Source of the DNA: Corynebacterium kalidii
GTDB lineage: Bacteria > Actinomycetota > Actinomycetes > Mycobacteriales > Mycobacteriaceae
NCBI RefSeq assembly: GCF_022869005.1
Contig: NZ_JALIEA010000017.1
Location: 248,001 to 312,000, forward strand
Length of the DNA: 64,000 bases
Direction: 5' to 3'
Below the pieces are notes generated by a model. The model was given only the letters and a program-made list of their open reading frames with translations, ran no database searches and had not been told where the DNA came from. Positions 1 to 7,815 of this stretch are shown in pieces (within the stretch, counting starts at the first letter, position 1; the number at the start of each line of letters is the position of its first letter). The position numbers and the translations under genes are program-made.

Positions 1-959
1 ATGTCGAAGCCGGCGTCCCGCGCCAGCCCCGAGACGACGGCGGGGATCACGTCACCCTGGGAACACACCACGCTCACGGGGGCGGAACTGGCCTTGACCA
101 GTGCCTCCATGACGGTGCGGGCGGAATGGTGCAGGGCGGGGTCCCCGAGGTTGACGTCGGTCTCGATCTCCAGGCCGAAGGCCCCGGCAGTCGGCTCCAC
201 CGTGGCCCGGCAGCGTTCAGGGGCAGCGGTGGACACGGACATCGGCCGGTACCCCTCCAGGACGGACGGCAGGGCGTCGGCCTGACGGCGGCCCTTCTTG
301 GTCAGCGGTCGCAGGTCGTCCGACTCCGCCCAGTTGTCCGGGGACATGGCCTTGGCGTGGCGGACGTAGAGGACCCGCCGGGTGCAACCCAGGTCGAGGA
401 CCTCCTCGGCGGCGGTGATGACGTCCCGGTCGGCGTCGTAGGTCACTTTCGCCTTGGCGGCCGTGGGGGAGAGCCAGTGCAGTTCGTCGACCTCGTCGTT
501 GTCCCGGAAGCTGCCGCCCGTCACCTCGGCGGTCCAGTAGTAGACGACCTTGGTCCGGGTGCCCAGCGGGTAGTGGATGTAGCCCAGCAGCCAGCCCAGG
601 GTCGGGGTGTAGCCCGTTTCCTCGACGATCTCGCGGGTGGCGGCGGCGGCGATGTTCTCGCCGGGGTCGACCTTGCCTTTCGGCAGCGACCAGTCGTCGT
701 AGTGGGGCCGGTGGATCACGGCGATCTCGATCCCGTCCGCGGACTCCGGGGTGCCGGGCCCGTGGCTGCCGGTGTGGCGCCACAGCACGGCGCCGGCGGC
801 GAAGACGGGACGTTCGAATTCGTCGGTGGGGGTGCTTCCGATCCGTGCGACGTGGCCGAGGGGGGTGTCCGCCCCGGCAGGTGGTTCCGACGCAGGCTTG
901 TCGAGGTTTCTCGACGCCAGCGAGGTGGACAGGTCTCCGGTGCCGGTGTGGCTGATCAA
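1..959 (-). CDS. mutT1: MutT1-like Nudix hydrolase fused to SixA-type phosphatase (partial, C-terminus beyond window)
   Basis: The reverse strand is open from 998 to the left edge and encodes at least 319 residues. The N-terminal half carries a full Nudix box (about residues 95-117, with GKVDPGE, REIVEETGY). The C-terminal half starts with a histidine-phosphatase RH signature (LYVRHAKA, about residues 196-203). This domain pair is typical of mycobacterial MutT1, which removes 8-oxo-GTP/dGTP and diadenosine polyphosphates. There is no ATG; I chose TTG at 959 because GGGAAGG lies 8 nt upstream and an in-frame stop sits at 999-1001. The gene diverges from gpsA. The C-terminus is missing only because the window ends. 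Confidence 0.85.
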   Translation of the reverse strand, partial: MISHTGTGDLSTSLASRNLDKPASEPPAGADTPLGHVARIGSTPTDEFERPVFAAGAVLWRHTGSHGPGTPESADGIEIAVIHRPHYDDWSLPKGKVDPGENIAAAATREIVEETGYTPTLGWLLGYIHYPLGTRTKVVYYWTAEVTGGSFRDNDEVDELHWLSPTAAKAKVTYDADRDVITAAEEVLDLGCTRRVLYVRHAKAMSPDNWAESDDLRPLTKKGRRQADALPSVLEGYRPMSVSTAAPERCRATVEPTAGAFGLEIETDVNLGDPALHHSARTVMEALVKASSAPVSVVCSQGDVIPAVVSGLARDAGFD

Positions 960-1157
960 GGGTGACGCCTTCCCGAGCGCACCGGTCCGGACGAGCCGTC
1001 ACCACGGACCGGGTACGTCGTGGTTCAATGTTGGGGAGCAGAAGTGCCAGAACTCTTTCCGGCCACCAGAATACCGGTGTGCGGCGTGGAGGGAGTAGTT
1101 GGCACGGCCGGCATGGTCTGCACCGCCGGCACGGACGAGACAGAGGAGCACACAAGC

Positions 1158-2213
1158 ATGGTTCGGGTAGCGGTGATGGGGTCTGGCTCCTGGGGGACCA
1201 CGGTGGCCAAGGTCTGCGCAGACACCGAGGCCGGCGTGCGGTCCGGCGGCACGGACCCTGTGGAGCCGGCGGACCCGGCGGCGTGCCCCTCGGTGACGTT
1301 GTGGGCCCGCCGTGCCGAGATCGCCGCGGAGATCAACGAGGACCACCGCAACTCGACGTACCTGCCGGGGGCGGTCCTTCCCGCGTCGGTCACCGCCACC
1401 ACGGACGCCGCCGCGGCGCTGGACGGGGCGGACGTCGTGTTCCTGGGTGTGCCGTCGCAGTCGTTGCGGTCGAATCTCGAGGCGTGGCGTGACCTGATCC
1501 CCCCAGACGCGACGCTGGTCAGTCTGGCGAAGGGTATCGAGCATTCCACGGGGCTGCGGATGAGCGAGGTCATCGCGGACGTCGCCGGCGTCGACCCGGG
1601 CCGGGTCGCCGTCCTGTCCGGGCCGAACCTCGCCGTGGAGGTCGCCCAGCAGCAGCCGGCCGCGTCCGTGGTGGCCTGCACCGACGACCGTCGGGCGCGA
1701 CTGGTGCAGTCCGCCCTGGCCACCGGATACTTCCGTCCCTACACCAATGACGACGTCATCGGCTGCGAGGTGGGCGGCACGTGCAAGAACGTCATCGCCC
1801 TGGCCTGCGGCATGGCCGCGGGGATGGGGATGGGCCACAACACGATCGCCACGGTGATCACCCGTGGTCTCACCGAGATCACGCGGCTGACGGTGGCGCT
1901 CGGGGGGCAGGAGCGCTCCATGGCCGGGCTGGCGGGCATGGGGGACCTGGTGGCGACCTGCAATTCGCCCCTGTCACGCAACCGCACCTTCGGTGAGCGG
2001 CTGGGTATGGGCGAGACCCTGGAGCAGGCCAGTGGGGCGACGAAGGGTCAGGTCGCCGAGGGGGTGATCTCCAGTATGTCCGTCGCGGAGCTCGCCGAGG
2101 CCCACGGTGTGGAGATGCCGATCACCCGTGAGGTCGTCCGGGTCTGCCACCACGGCGGGGACGTGCAGACCGCGATCCGGGCGCTGATGGGGCGCACCAA
2201 GAAAGCCGAGTGA
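1158..2213 (+). CDS. gpsA: NAD(P)-dependent glycerol-3-phosphate dehydrogenase
   Basis: Reduces dihydroxyacetone phosphate to sn-glycerol 3-phosphate, the backbone for phospholipid synthesis, in the cytoplasm. The 351-residue protein opens with the Rossmann motif GSGSWGTT and contains [15 protein letters not shown] and the catalytic-domain stretch [10 protein letters not shown]. About 20 extra residues (rich in Gly, Pro, Asp) lie between the first Rossmann strand-helix and VTLWARR, longer than in E. coli GpsA. The ATG at 1158 is preceded by GAGGAG; the open frame continues upstream to 1020 but that part is not conserved. ddl follows after 47 nt, the same order as in mycobacteria. Confidence 0.95.
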   Translation: MVRVAVMGSGSWGTTVAKVCADTEAGVRSGGTDPVEPADPAACPSVTLWARRAEIAAEINEDHRNSTYLPGAVLPASVTATTDAAAALDGADVVFLGVPSQSLRSNLEAWRDLIPPDATLVSLAKGIEHSTGLRMSEVIADVAGVDPGRVAVLSGPNLAVEVAQQQPAASVVACTDDRRARLVQSALATGYFRPYTNDDVIGCEVGGTCKNVIALACGMAAGMGMGHNTIATVITRGLTEITRLTVALGGQERSMAGLAGMGDLVATCNSPLSRNRTFGERLGMGETLEQASGATKGQVAEGVISSMSVAELAEAHGVEMPITREVVRVCHHGGDVQTAIRALMGRTKKAE

Positions 2214-2246
2214 CCGGGACAGTGACCGGCCCGGGGCGGTGAACGC

Positions 2247-2252
2247 TACACT
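2247..2252 (+). promoter_or_regulatory. -10 box TACACT of leaderless ddl
   Basis: TACACT ends 8 nt before the GTG start at 2261, so the predicted transcription start coincides with the start codon. No Shine-Dalgarno sequence is present between the two. Confidence 0.6.
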
Positions 2253-2260
2253 TGGACCCC

Positions 2261-3376
2261 GTGAATCTCCCCGTGAATACCTCCGCGACCCCGGCCGGCG
2301 ACACTACCGCAGGACCCACCCGTACCACTGTGGCGGTGCTCTACGGAGGTCAGAACACCGAACACAGCGTGTCCTGTATCTCCGCCGGCGCAGTAATGGC
2401 CCACCTGGACCCGGAGCGGTACGACATCGTGCCGGTGGGTATCACCCGTGACGGGGTCTGGGTGAAGGGGACCACCGACGTCGAGCAGTTGCGGGCCCAC
2501 GGCCGGGAACTGCCCGAGGTGGCCCGCGGCAGGGCCGTGAACTTCGACATGGGTGGACGGCGCGGTGGCCAGCTCCGGTTCGGCGACGGCTCGCTGTACG
2601 CCGAGGTCGACGTCGTCTTCCCGGTCCTGCACGGTGTCAACGGCGAGGACGGTACGGTGCAGGGGCTGCTGGAGCTGGCCCATGTCCCGTACGTCGGCAA
2701 CGGTGTCTTCTCCTCGGCGACGTGCATGGACAAGCAGTACACCAAGGCCGTCGCCCGTCACGCCGGGATCCCGGTGGGTGACGAGGTCATCGTCACCGAG
2801 AGGCGCGTCCTCACCGAGGAGGAGAAGGAGTCCCTGGGGCTCCCGGTCTTCGTGAAGCCGGCGCGTGGTGGCTCGTCCATCGGGATCTCCAAGGTCACCG
2901 ACTGGGACGATTTCCCGGCCGCCCTGGAGACGGCCCTGGCCGCTGACGACAAGGTCCTGGTGGAGGCGATGCTGCGCGGCCCCGAGGTCGAGTGCGGTGT
3001 GCTGCAGTACCCGGACGGGACGGTCCAGGCGTCCTACCCGGCCATGCTGCAGGGGACCGAGGACGGGCCCGAGGGGTTCTACGGCTTCGACACGAAGTAC
3101 CTGGACGACATCATCACCTACGAGATCCCGGCCCCGCTGCCGGAAGAGCAGGTGGCCGAGGTGCGGCGTCTGGCCGTGGAGACGTTCCGGGCGTTGGGGT
3201 GCTCCGGGCTGGCGCGGGTCGACTTCTTCGTGACCCCGGACGGGCCGGTGCTCAACGAGCCGAACACGATGCCCGGCTTCACCCCGATCAGCATGTACCC
3301 GAAGATGTTCGCCGCCAGCGGGGTGGAGTACCCCGACCTGCTGGACATCCTGATCGCGCAGGCACTGTCGGCGTAG
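2261..3376 (+). CDS. ddl: D-alanine--D-alanine ligase
   Basis: ATP-grasp enzyme that makes the D-Ala-D-Ala dipeptide for peptidoglycan. The 371-residue product shows VAVLYGGQNTEHSVSC at the N-terminus, the ATP-grasp loop FVKPARGGSSIGISKV, and the C-terminal metal/ligand motif ARVDFFVTPDGPVLNEPNTMPGF (shown here in parts: ARVDFF, LNEPNTMPGF). Both GTG 2261 and GTG 2273 are possible starts; the -10 box position favours 2261 as a leaderless start. It lies downstream of gpsA and is convergent with the DUF3515 gene. Confidence 0.94.
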   Translation: MNLPVNTSATPAGDTTAGPTRTTVAVLYGGQNTEHSVSCISAGAVMAHLDPERYDIVPVGITRDGVWVKGTTDVEQLRAHGRELPEVARGRAVNFDMGGRRGGQLRFGDGSLYAEVDVVFPVLHGVNGEDGTVQGLLELAHVPYVGNGVFSSATCMDKQYTKAVARHAGIPVGDEVIVTERRVLTEEEKESLGLPVFVKPARGGSSIGISKVTDWDDFPAALETALAADDKVLVEAMLRGPEVECGVLQYPDGTVQASYPAMLQGTEDGPEGFYGFDTKYLDDIITYEIPAPLPEEQVAEVRRLAVETFRALGCSGLARVDFFVTPDGPVLNEPNTMPGFTPISMYPKMFAASGVEYPDLLDILIAQALSA

Positions 3377-3422
3377 GACGGCGGGAGCGGCCGGCACGAC
3401 CGGCACGGCCGGCCGGCGCCGG

Positions 3423-4415
3423 TCACCGCTCGGCGGTGCGTTCCAGGTTCTCGTCGATGGCGGCGGAGACCGCGGTGAGGACGCTGTTGCCGGCGTCGAG
3501 CGGCAGCGAGACCGCGACGGTGTCGGCGTAGCCCATCGAGTACCAGACCCCTGCGGTCGACCCTTCGGCCAGCGCGGTGTCCTCGAACCAGGGCACGTCG
3601 TCGACCTGGGTGAGCTGGGCGCCGGCCTCGTAGCTGTCGGGGAGGCCCACGCCGCAGCGCAGGACGACCGGCTCGCGTCCCTCGGCGACCCACACCGCCG
3701 ACCCCTCGACCGCGGCGGCGGCCTCGGGGTCGAGTGTGCCGGGGTCGACCCGCCGGTATTCGCCGAGTGTGTCGGGGAGGGCGTCCTCCACGGCGTTGCA
3801 GGAGTCACCGCCCCGGGCGGGCAGGTCCGCCAGGGGGGCGGGGCCCGGGGCCGGGGCGTCGCCGTCGTCACCGTGGCGGGAGGTGACCTCGCCCACGCCG
3901 GCGAGGTCCGCGGTGTCCAGACGCCCCTCGGTGGTCACGGCGACGACGGGGGAGTGGCCCACGGAGTACCAGGTCGTCAGTCCGGAACCGGGGGTGGCGT
4001 CGGTGACCCGCAGCCACTGTTCGCCGCCGGCCTCCTCGACGGAGCTGAGCCGGGTGTACTGGCCCGGGGCGTTCACCCCGCAGCGGAGTGCCAGTTCGGT
4101 CCCGCCGCTGTCGCGGTAACCCGCCGTCCCCTCGGGTGCGGGGTCGGTGACCCCGACGTCGCGGTAGTCGCCGAGACGGTCAGGCAGGTCGCCGATGATG
4201 TCGGTGCAGGTGCCGCTGTCGCCGGCCGGCGCGCTGACCGGGCCCATCGCGACCGGTGTGTAGACGCTGCGGTCCACGAGGATCTTCGCCCCGACGAGGA
4301 CGAAGACGACGAAGACCACCGCGATCACGAGTGCCAGGACGGCTCCCCTGCGTCGGACGATTCCGTGTCCGGTGGTGCTGCTACCCTGATCGGTGACCTT
4401 AGACCGTGAAGACAT
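3423..4415 (-). CDS. DUF3515-type membrane-anchored protein with duplicated domain
   Basis: A 330-residue protein with a short cytoplasmic start, one membrane segment (about residues 25-47, AVLALVIAVVFVVFVLVGAK) and an exported domain. The position between ddl and thiL is that of the actinobacterial DUF3515 family (Rv2980-like), whose role is unknown. Here the exported part is an obvious tandem duplication: both halves contain a C-x-n-LPD-x-LG-x-YR block, a LRCGV block and a (T/V)WYS(V/M)G block, spaced alike. The usual family member has one copy of about 170 residues. ATG 4415 is chosen because a TAGAAT box lies 7 nt upstream, implying a leaderless mRNA. Confidence 0.75.
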   Translation of the reverse strand: MSSRSKVTDQGSSTTGHGIVRRRGAVLALVIAVVFVVFVLVGAKILVDRSVYTPVAMGPVSAPAGDSGTCTDIIGDLPDRLGDYRDVGVTDPAPEGTAGYRDSGGTELALRCGVNAPGQYTRLSSVEEAGGEQWLRVTDATPGSGLTTWYSVGHSPVVAVTTEGRLDTADLAGVGEVTSRHGDDGDAPAPGPAPLADLPARGGDSCNAVEDALPDTLGEYRRVDPGTLDPEAAAAVEGSAVWVAEGREPVVLRCGVGLPDSYEAGAQLTQVDDVPWFEDTALAEGSTAGVWYSMGYADTVAVSLPLDAGNSVLTAVSAAIDENLERTAER

Positions 4416-4422
4416 GCGGATG

Positions 4423-4428
4423 ATTCTA
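4423..4428 (-). promoter_or_regulatory. -10 box TAGAAT of leaderless DUF3515 gene
   Basis: On the reverse strand TAGAAT is followed by 7 nt and then the ATG at 4415. The box matches the consensus TANNNT closely. Confidence 0.65.
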
Positions 4429-4518
4429 CGGCCCCCGGGGCGGAAGTCCCGATCCACGGGGGCGTGGTACCGGTTCGCTGTCGGCCAGCCACGGCGCGTG
4501 ACGAGTACGAGGAGACCG

Positions 4519-5502
4519 ATGACGGGTAAGGCACCAGGGAAGCTCACCGTGGCGCAGGCGGGAGAGGCGGCGACGATCGCCGCGATTCGCGAGGCTGCCC
4601 CGAGTGAGACCAACGGTGACGATGCGGCGGTGCTGGACCCTGCTCCGCCGAATTCCCGCCACCTCGCGACGACGGACGTCCTGGTCGAGGGCGTGCATTT
4701 CCGCTTCGACTGGTCCACGCCGTTCGAGGTCGGTGCCAAGGCGGTGACCCAGAACTTCGCGGACATCCAGGCGATGGGGGGACGGCCCACGGCGGTGCTG
4801 ATGTCGTTGGCCGCGCCCGCGGACCTGGAGCTCGGTGTCGTCTCTGAGATCGCCCGGGGGGTCGGGGAGTGCGCCGCCCCGTGGGCGGTGGAGCTCGTCG
4901 GCGGCGACGTCGTCTCGTCGACGCAGCTGGTGGTGTCGTTGACCGCGGTGGGGGTGCTCGCGGGCCCGGACCCGGCCATGACCATCGACGGGGCGGTGCC
5001 CGGGCACGAGGTGATCGCCAGCGGTGTGATCGGGCATTCGGCGGCCGGCGAGGCGGTCCTGCGCTACTTCGGTTCCCGCGAGGCCGTCCCGGACGACGCC
5101 GTGCTGCAGGACCTGGTGCGCCGTCACTGCGCGCCGGAGCTGGTGGTGGGGCGCGGTTCGGTGGCCAGGGCCGCCGGGGTATCCTCGATGACGGACAACT
5201 CCGACGGTCTGCTGCGTGACCTGACCTCGCTCGCGACACGGTCCGGCGTCCGCCTGGACCTGGACGGCACCGCGCTGACGCCGGACGCCCAGTTGTACTA
5301 CGCCGGCGAGATGCTCGGTGTGGACCCGTGGGAGTGGGTGCTCACCGGCGGGGAGGACCACACGTTGATCGGCACCACGGCCCACCAGGTCCCCGCGGGG
5401 TACCGCACGCTGGGGACGGTACGAGGTGCCGGCGACGGCCCCGCGGTCACCGTCGACGGGCACATGCCGATCTACACCGGGGGATGGGATTCCCTTGCCT
5501 GA
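4519..5502 (+). CDS. thiL: Thiamine-monophosphate kinase
   Basis: Phosphorylates thiamine monophosphate to thiamine diphosphate, the last step of vitamin B1 activation. The 327-residue product shows GDDAAVL, TTDVLVEGVHFRFDW and SMTDNSDGLLRDL, the metal and substrate motifs of the PurM-like ThiL family. ATG 4519 follows CGAGGAG by 4-5 nt. The last 8 nt overlap ung, so the two are probably translationally coupled. It heads a tightly packed thiL-ung-fakA-recG run. Confidence 0.95.
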   Translation: MTGKAPGKLTVAQAGEAATIAAIREAAPSETNGDDAAVLDPAPPNSRHLATTDVLVEGVHFRFDWSTPFEVGAKAVTQNFADIQAMGGRPTAVLMSLAAPADLELGVVSEIARGVGECAAPWAVELVGGDVVSSTQLVVSLTAVGVLAGPDPAMTIDGAVPGHEVIASGVIGHSAAGEAVLRYFGSREAVPDDAVLQDLVRRHCAPELVVGRGSVARAAGVSSMTDNSDGLLRDLTSLATRSGVRLDLDGTALTPDAQLYYAGEMLGVDPWEWVLTGGEDHTLIGTTAHQVPAGYRTLGTVRGAGDGPAVTVDGHMPIYTGGWDSLA

Positions 5503-6220
5503 GACCGACATCATCGCCGGACGGATCCTCGCGACGATCCATCCGTCGTGGCGCGCCGAACTCGATGCCGCGGCGGTCGAGGCCGCCGCCGAATGGACCG
5601 CCGCCCGGATCGTCGACGGAGAGCCCGTCCAGCCGGCCCCCGGGAACATCTTCCGCGCCCTGTCTCGCCCGGCGGGGGAGACGCGTGTCCTGATCCTCGG
5701 TCAGGACCCGTACCCCACTCCGGGCCATGCCGTGGGACTGTCGTTCGCCTCGACGCCGCAGATGCGTCCGCTGCCGAAGTCGCTGGTGAACATCTACACC
5801 GAGTACGAGTCCGACCTGGGTCTGCCACGCCCGGAGTCGGCGGACCTGTCACCGTGGACCGATGCCGGGGTGATGCTGCTCAACCGCGTGCTCACCGTCC
5901 GTGAAGGCGCGACGAACAGTCACCGCGGTCAGGGGTGGGAGGAGATCACCGGGGCGGTCGTGCAGCACCTCGCACAGCGGCCCGTGGTCGGTATCCTCTG
6001 GGGGAAACAGGCCCAGGAGACCGCCGGGGTCATCGGCCCGCACCGGTGCATCCAGTCGCCCCACCCGTCGCCGCTGTCGGCCTACCGGGGGTTCTTCGGC
6101 TCCCGGCCGTTCACCCGGGCCAACGCACTCCTCGAGGAGCAGGGCGCGGCGCCGGTGGACTGGGACCTGTCGGGCCAGGACCGCGGGCACGGTGCCGGTG
6201 GGGAGGAGCCGCGATGCTGA
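5495..6220 (+). CDS. ung: Uracil-DNA glycosylase, family 1
   Basis: Excises uracil from DNA. The 241-residue protein has the catalytic water-activating motif GQDPYPTPGHAVGLSF and the leucine-loop motif HPSPLSAYRGFFGSRPF. The best start is TTG 5495, preceded by GGGGGATGGGA; it overlaps the thiL stop by 8 nt. An upstream in-frame extension into thiL is open but does not resemble Ung. The stop overlaps the next start by 7 nt. Confidence 0.95.
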   Translation: MPETDIIAGRILATIHPSWRAELDAAAVEAAAEWTAARIVDGEPVQPAPGNIFRALSRPAGETRVLILGQDPYPTPGHAVGLSFASTPQMRPLPKSLVNIYTEYESDLGLPRPESADLSPWTDAGVMLLNRVLTVREGATNSHRGQGWEEITGAVVQHLAQRPVVGILWGKQAQETAGVIGPHRCIQSPHPSPLSAYRGFFGSRPFTRANALLEEQGAAPVDWDLSGQDRGHGAGGEEPRC

Positions 6221-7815
6221 GCGGAGCGCACGTCGCCTTGTGGGCGGAACAGGCCGCCGCCGGGCTGGCACGCCACAAGGACGAGATCAACGAACTCAAC
6301 GTCTTCCCGATCCCGGACTCCGACACCGGCTCGAACATGACCGCCACGATGGAGTCCGCGGTCGCGCGGATGTACCGGGACCACGGTGACGCACGGTCGG
6401 CCGTGGCGGCCGGGACGAGCGTCGCCGACATCGCCTCGTCGCTGGCGGCCGGTGCGGTCACCGGGGCCCGCGGGAACTCGGGGCTGGTGCTGAGTCAGTT
6501 CCTGCGCGCGCTGGCGGATTCCGCCGCCGGTTCACACCAGGACGAACTCCCGGTCACGGCGCTTCCCGGGATGCTGCACCGGGCGGAGACGCTGGTGCGT
6601 CGTGCCGTGTCGACCCCGGTGGAGGGAACGATCATCACGGTGCTGCACGCCGCGGCAGAACAGGCCTCGGACAGTCTGGACCCCACCGGTGACCGGGAGG
6701 CGCCCACCGCCGGCGAGGTCGTCCGGAGCACCCGGGACGCCGCCGTCGAGGCACTGACCGCCACCACCACGCAGCTTCCGGAGCTGGCGTCCGCCGGTGT
6801 CGTCGACGCCGGTGGACGCGGGCTCGTGGTGATCCTCGACGCCCTGGTCGACGCGGTCGAGCGTCCGTTCCCCGACAGCGACGGCACGGCCGACGGCACC
6901 ACCGCAGACAGCAGGACCGACAGCGCTGCCAGCGCTCCCAGGGCCGACGGTACCGGTGACCCCGACAGTCCGGACCAGAGGGCCGTCGACACCCGGCAGA
7001 CCGACTGCACCGCCGAGATCGAGGTGATGTTCACCTACCGGGCAGGCGAGGAGCAGCTCGACGACCTGCGCGAACAGCTCAACCTCCGGGGCAACAGCGT
7101 CGTCATCGTCCCGGCGGAGGCCGACGGCAGCTGGCGGGTACACGTGCACACCACCGAGGGCGGGCCACTGATCGAACTGGCCTACCGCACCGGTGCCGTC
7201 AGTGACCTGGCACTGGAGGTCCTGCCCGTGGCGGAGACCCCCGCCCCGTCCACCCCGACCGCGCCGGTCCTGGCGCTGGCACCGGAAGGCGGGCTGCGCG
7301 AGATGTTCTCCGGCGCCGGGGCAACTGCCGGGGACACCGGCACGATCATCGCGGAGTTCGAACGACGCGGCACCGGGTGCATCGTGCTCACCAACGGCCA
7401 GGACACCACCGAACTCTTCCGGCGGCTGGCGTCGTCGACGGGGGAGGCGACCGTGGTCGACACCGAGTCCTTCGTCGGCGGCCTGGCGGCCCTGGCGGTG
7501 TACAGCCCCACCGCGGACCTCGACGAGAACGCCGAGGAGATGGCCGACGCGGTGTCGGCACAGCGGTGGCGGGAGACCGACGGCTCGCCCGACGAGGTCC
7601 GGGGCCTGGTCGAGGACCTGGTCGAGGATCTCCTCGCCGCCGGTGGGGAACTGGTCACCGTCCTCTACGACGGCGGTGGGCAGGACGGCGCCGGACAGGA
7701 CGGCGACCCGGTCACCGAGGCCGTCGAGTCGCTGCGGGAACGGCACCCCTCGGTCGAATTGCACTCCTACCGCGTCCCGGGACTGGGCGCCCGGGTACAG
7801 GTGGGGGTGGAGTAG
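6214..7815 (+). CDS. DAK phosphatase/FakA-like protein
   Basis: 533-residue protein with an N-terminal DhaL-like kinase domain: NELNVFPIPDSDTGSNM carries the Asp residues that bind Mg-ATP, followed by GARGNSGLVLSQFLRA. The C-terminal part matches the FakA/DegV-like region. FakA proteins phosphorylate fatty acids bound to a FakB partner; the actinobacterial orthologue beside recG (Rv2974c-like) has not been tied to that role and no fakB is visible here. About 45 Asp/Ser/Thr/Gly-rich residues (near 230-270) separate the domains. ATG 6214 follows GGGAGGAG and overlaps ung by 7 nt. Confidence 0.8.
   Translation: MLSGAHVALWAEQAAAGLARHKDEINELNVFPIPDSDTGSNMTATMESAVARMYRDHGDARSAVAAGTSVADIASSLAAGAVTGARGNSGLVLSQFLRALADSAAGSHQDELPVTALPGMLHRAETLVRRAVSTPVEGTIITVLHAAAEQASDSLDPTGDREAPTAGEVVRSTRDAAVEALTATTTQLPELASAGVVDAGGRGLVVILDALVDAVERPFPDSDGTADGTTADSRTDSAASAPRADGTGDPDSPDQRAVDTRQTDCTAEIEVMFTYRAGEEQLDDLREQLNLRGNSVVIVPAEADGSWRVHVHTTEGGPLIELAYRTGAVSDLALEVLPVAETPAPSTPTAPVLALAPEGGLREMFSGAGATAGDTGTIIAEFERRGTGCIVLTNGQDTTELFRRLASSTGEATVVDTESFVGGLAALAVYSPTADLDENAEEMADAVSAQRWRETDGSPDEVRGLVEDLVEDLLAAGGELVTVLYDGGGQDGAGQDGDPVTEAVESLRERHPSVELHSYRVPGLGARVQVGVE

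Noticed and set aside
126..965. Long forward open frame opposite mutT1
   Set aside because: It is the antisense of a gene with clear Nudix and phosphatase motifs; its Gly/Val/Arg-rich translation is typical of a shadow frame.
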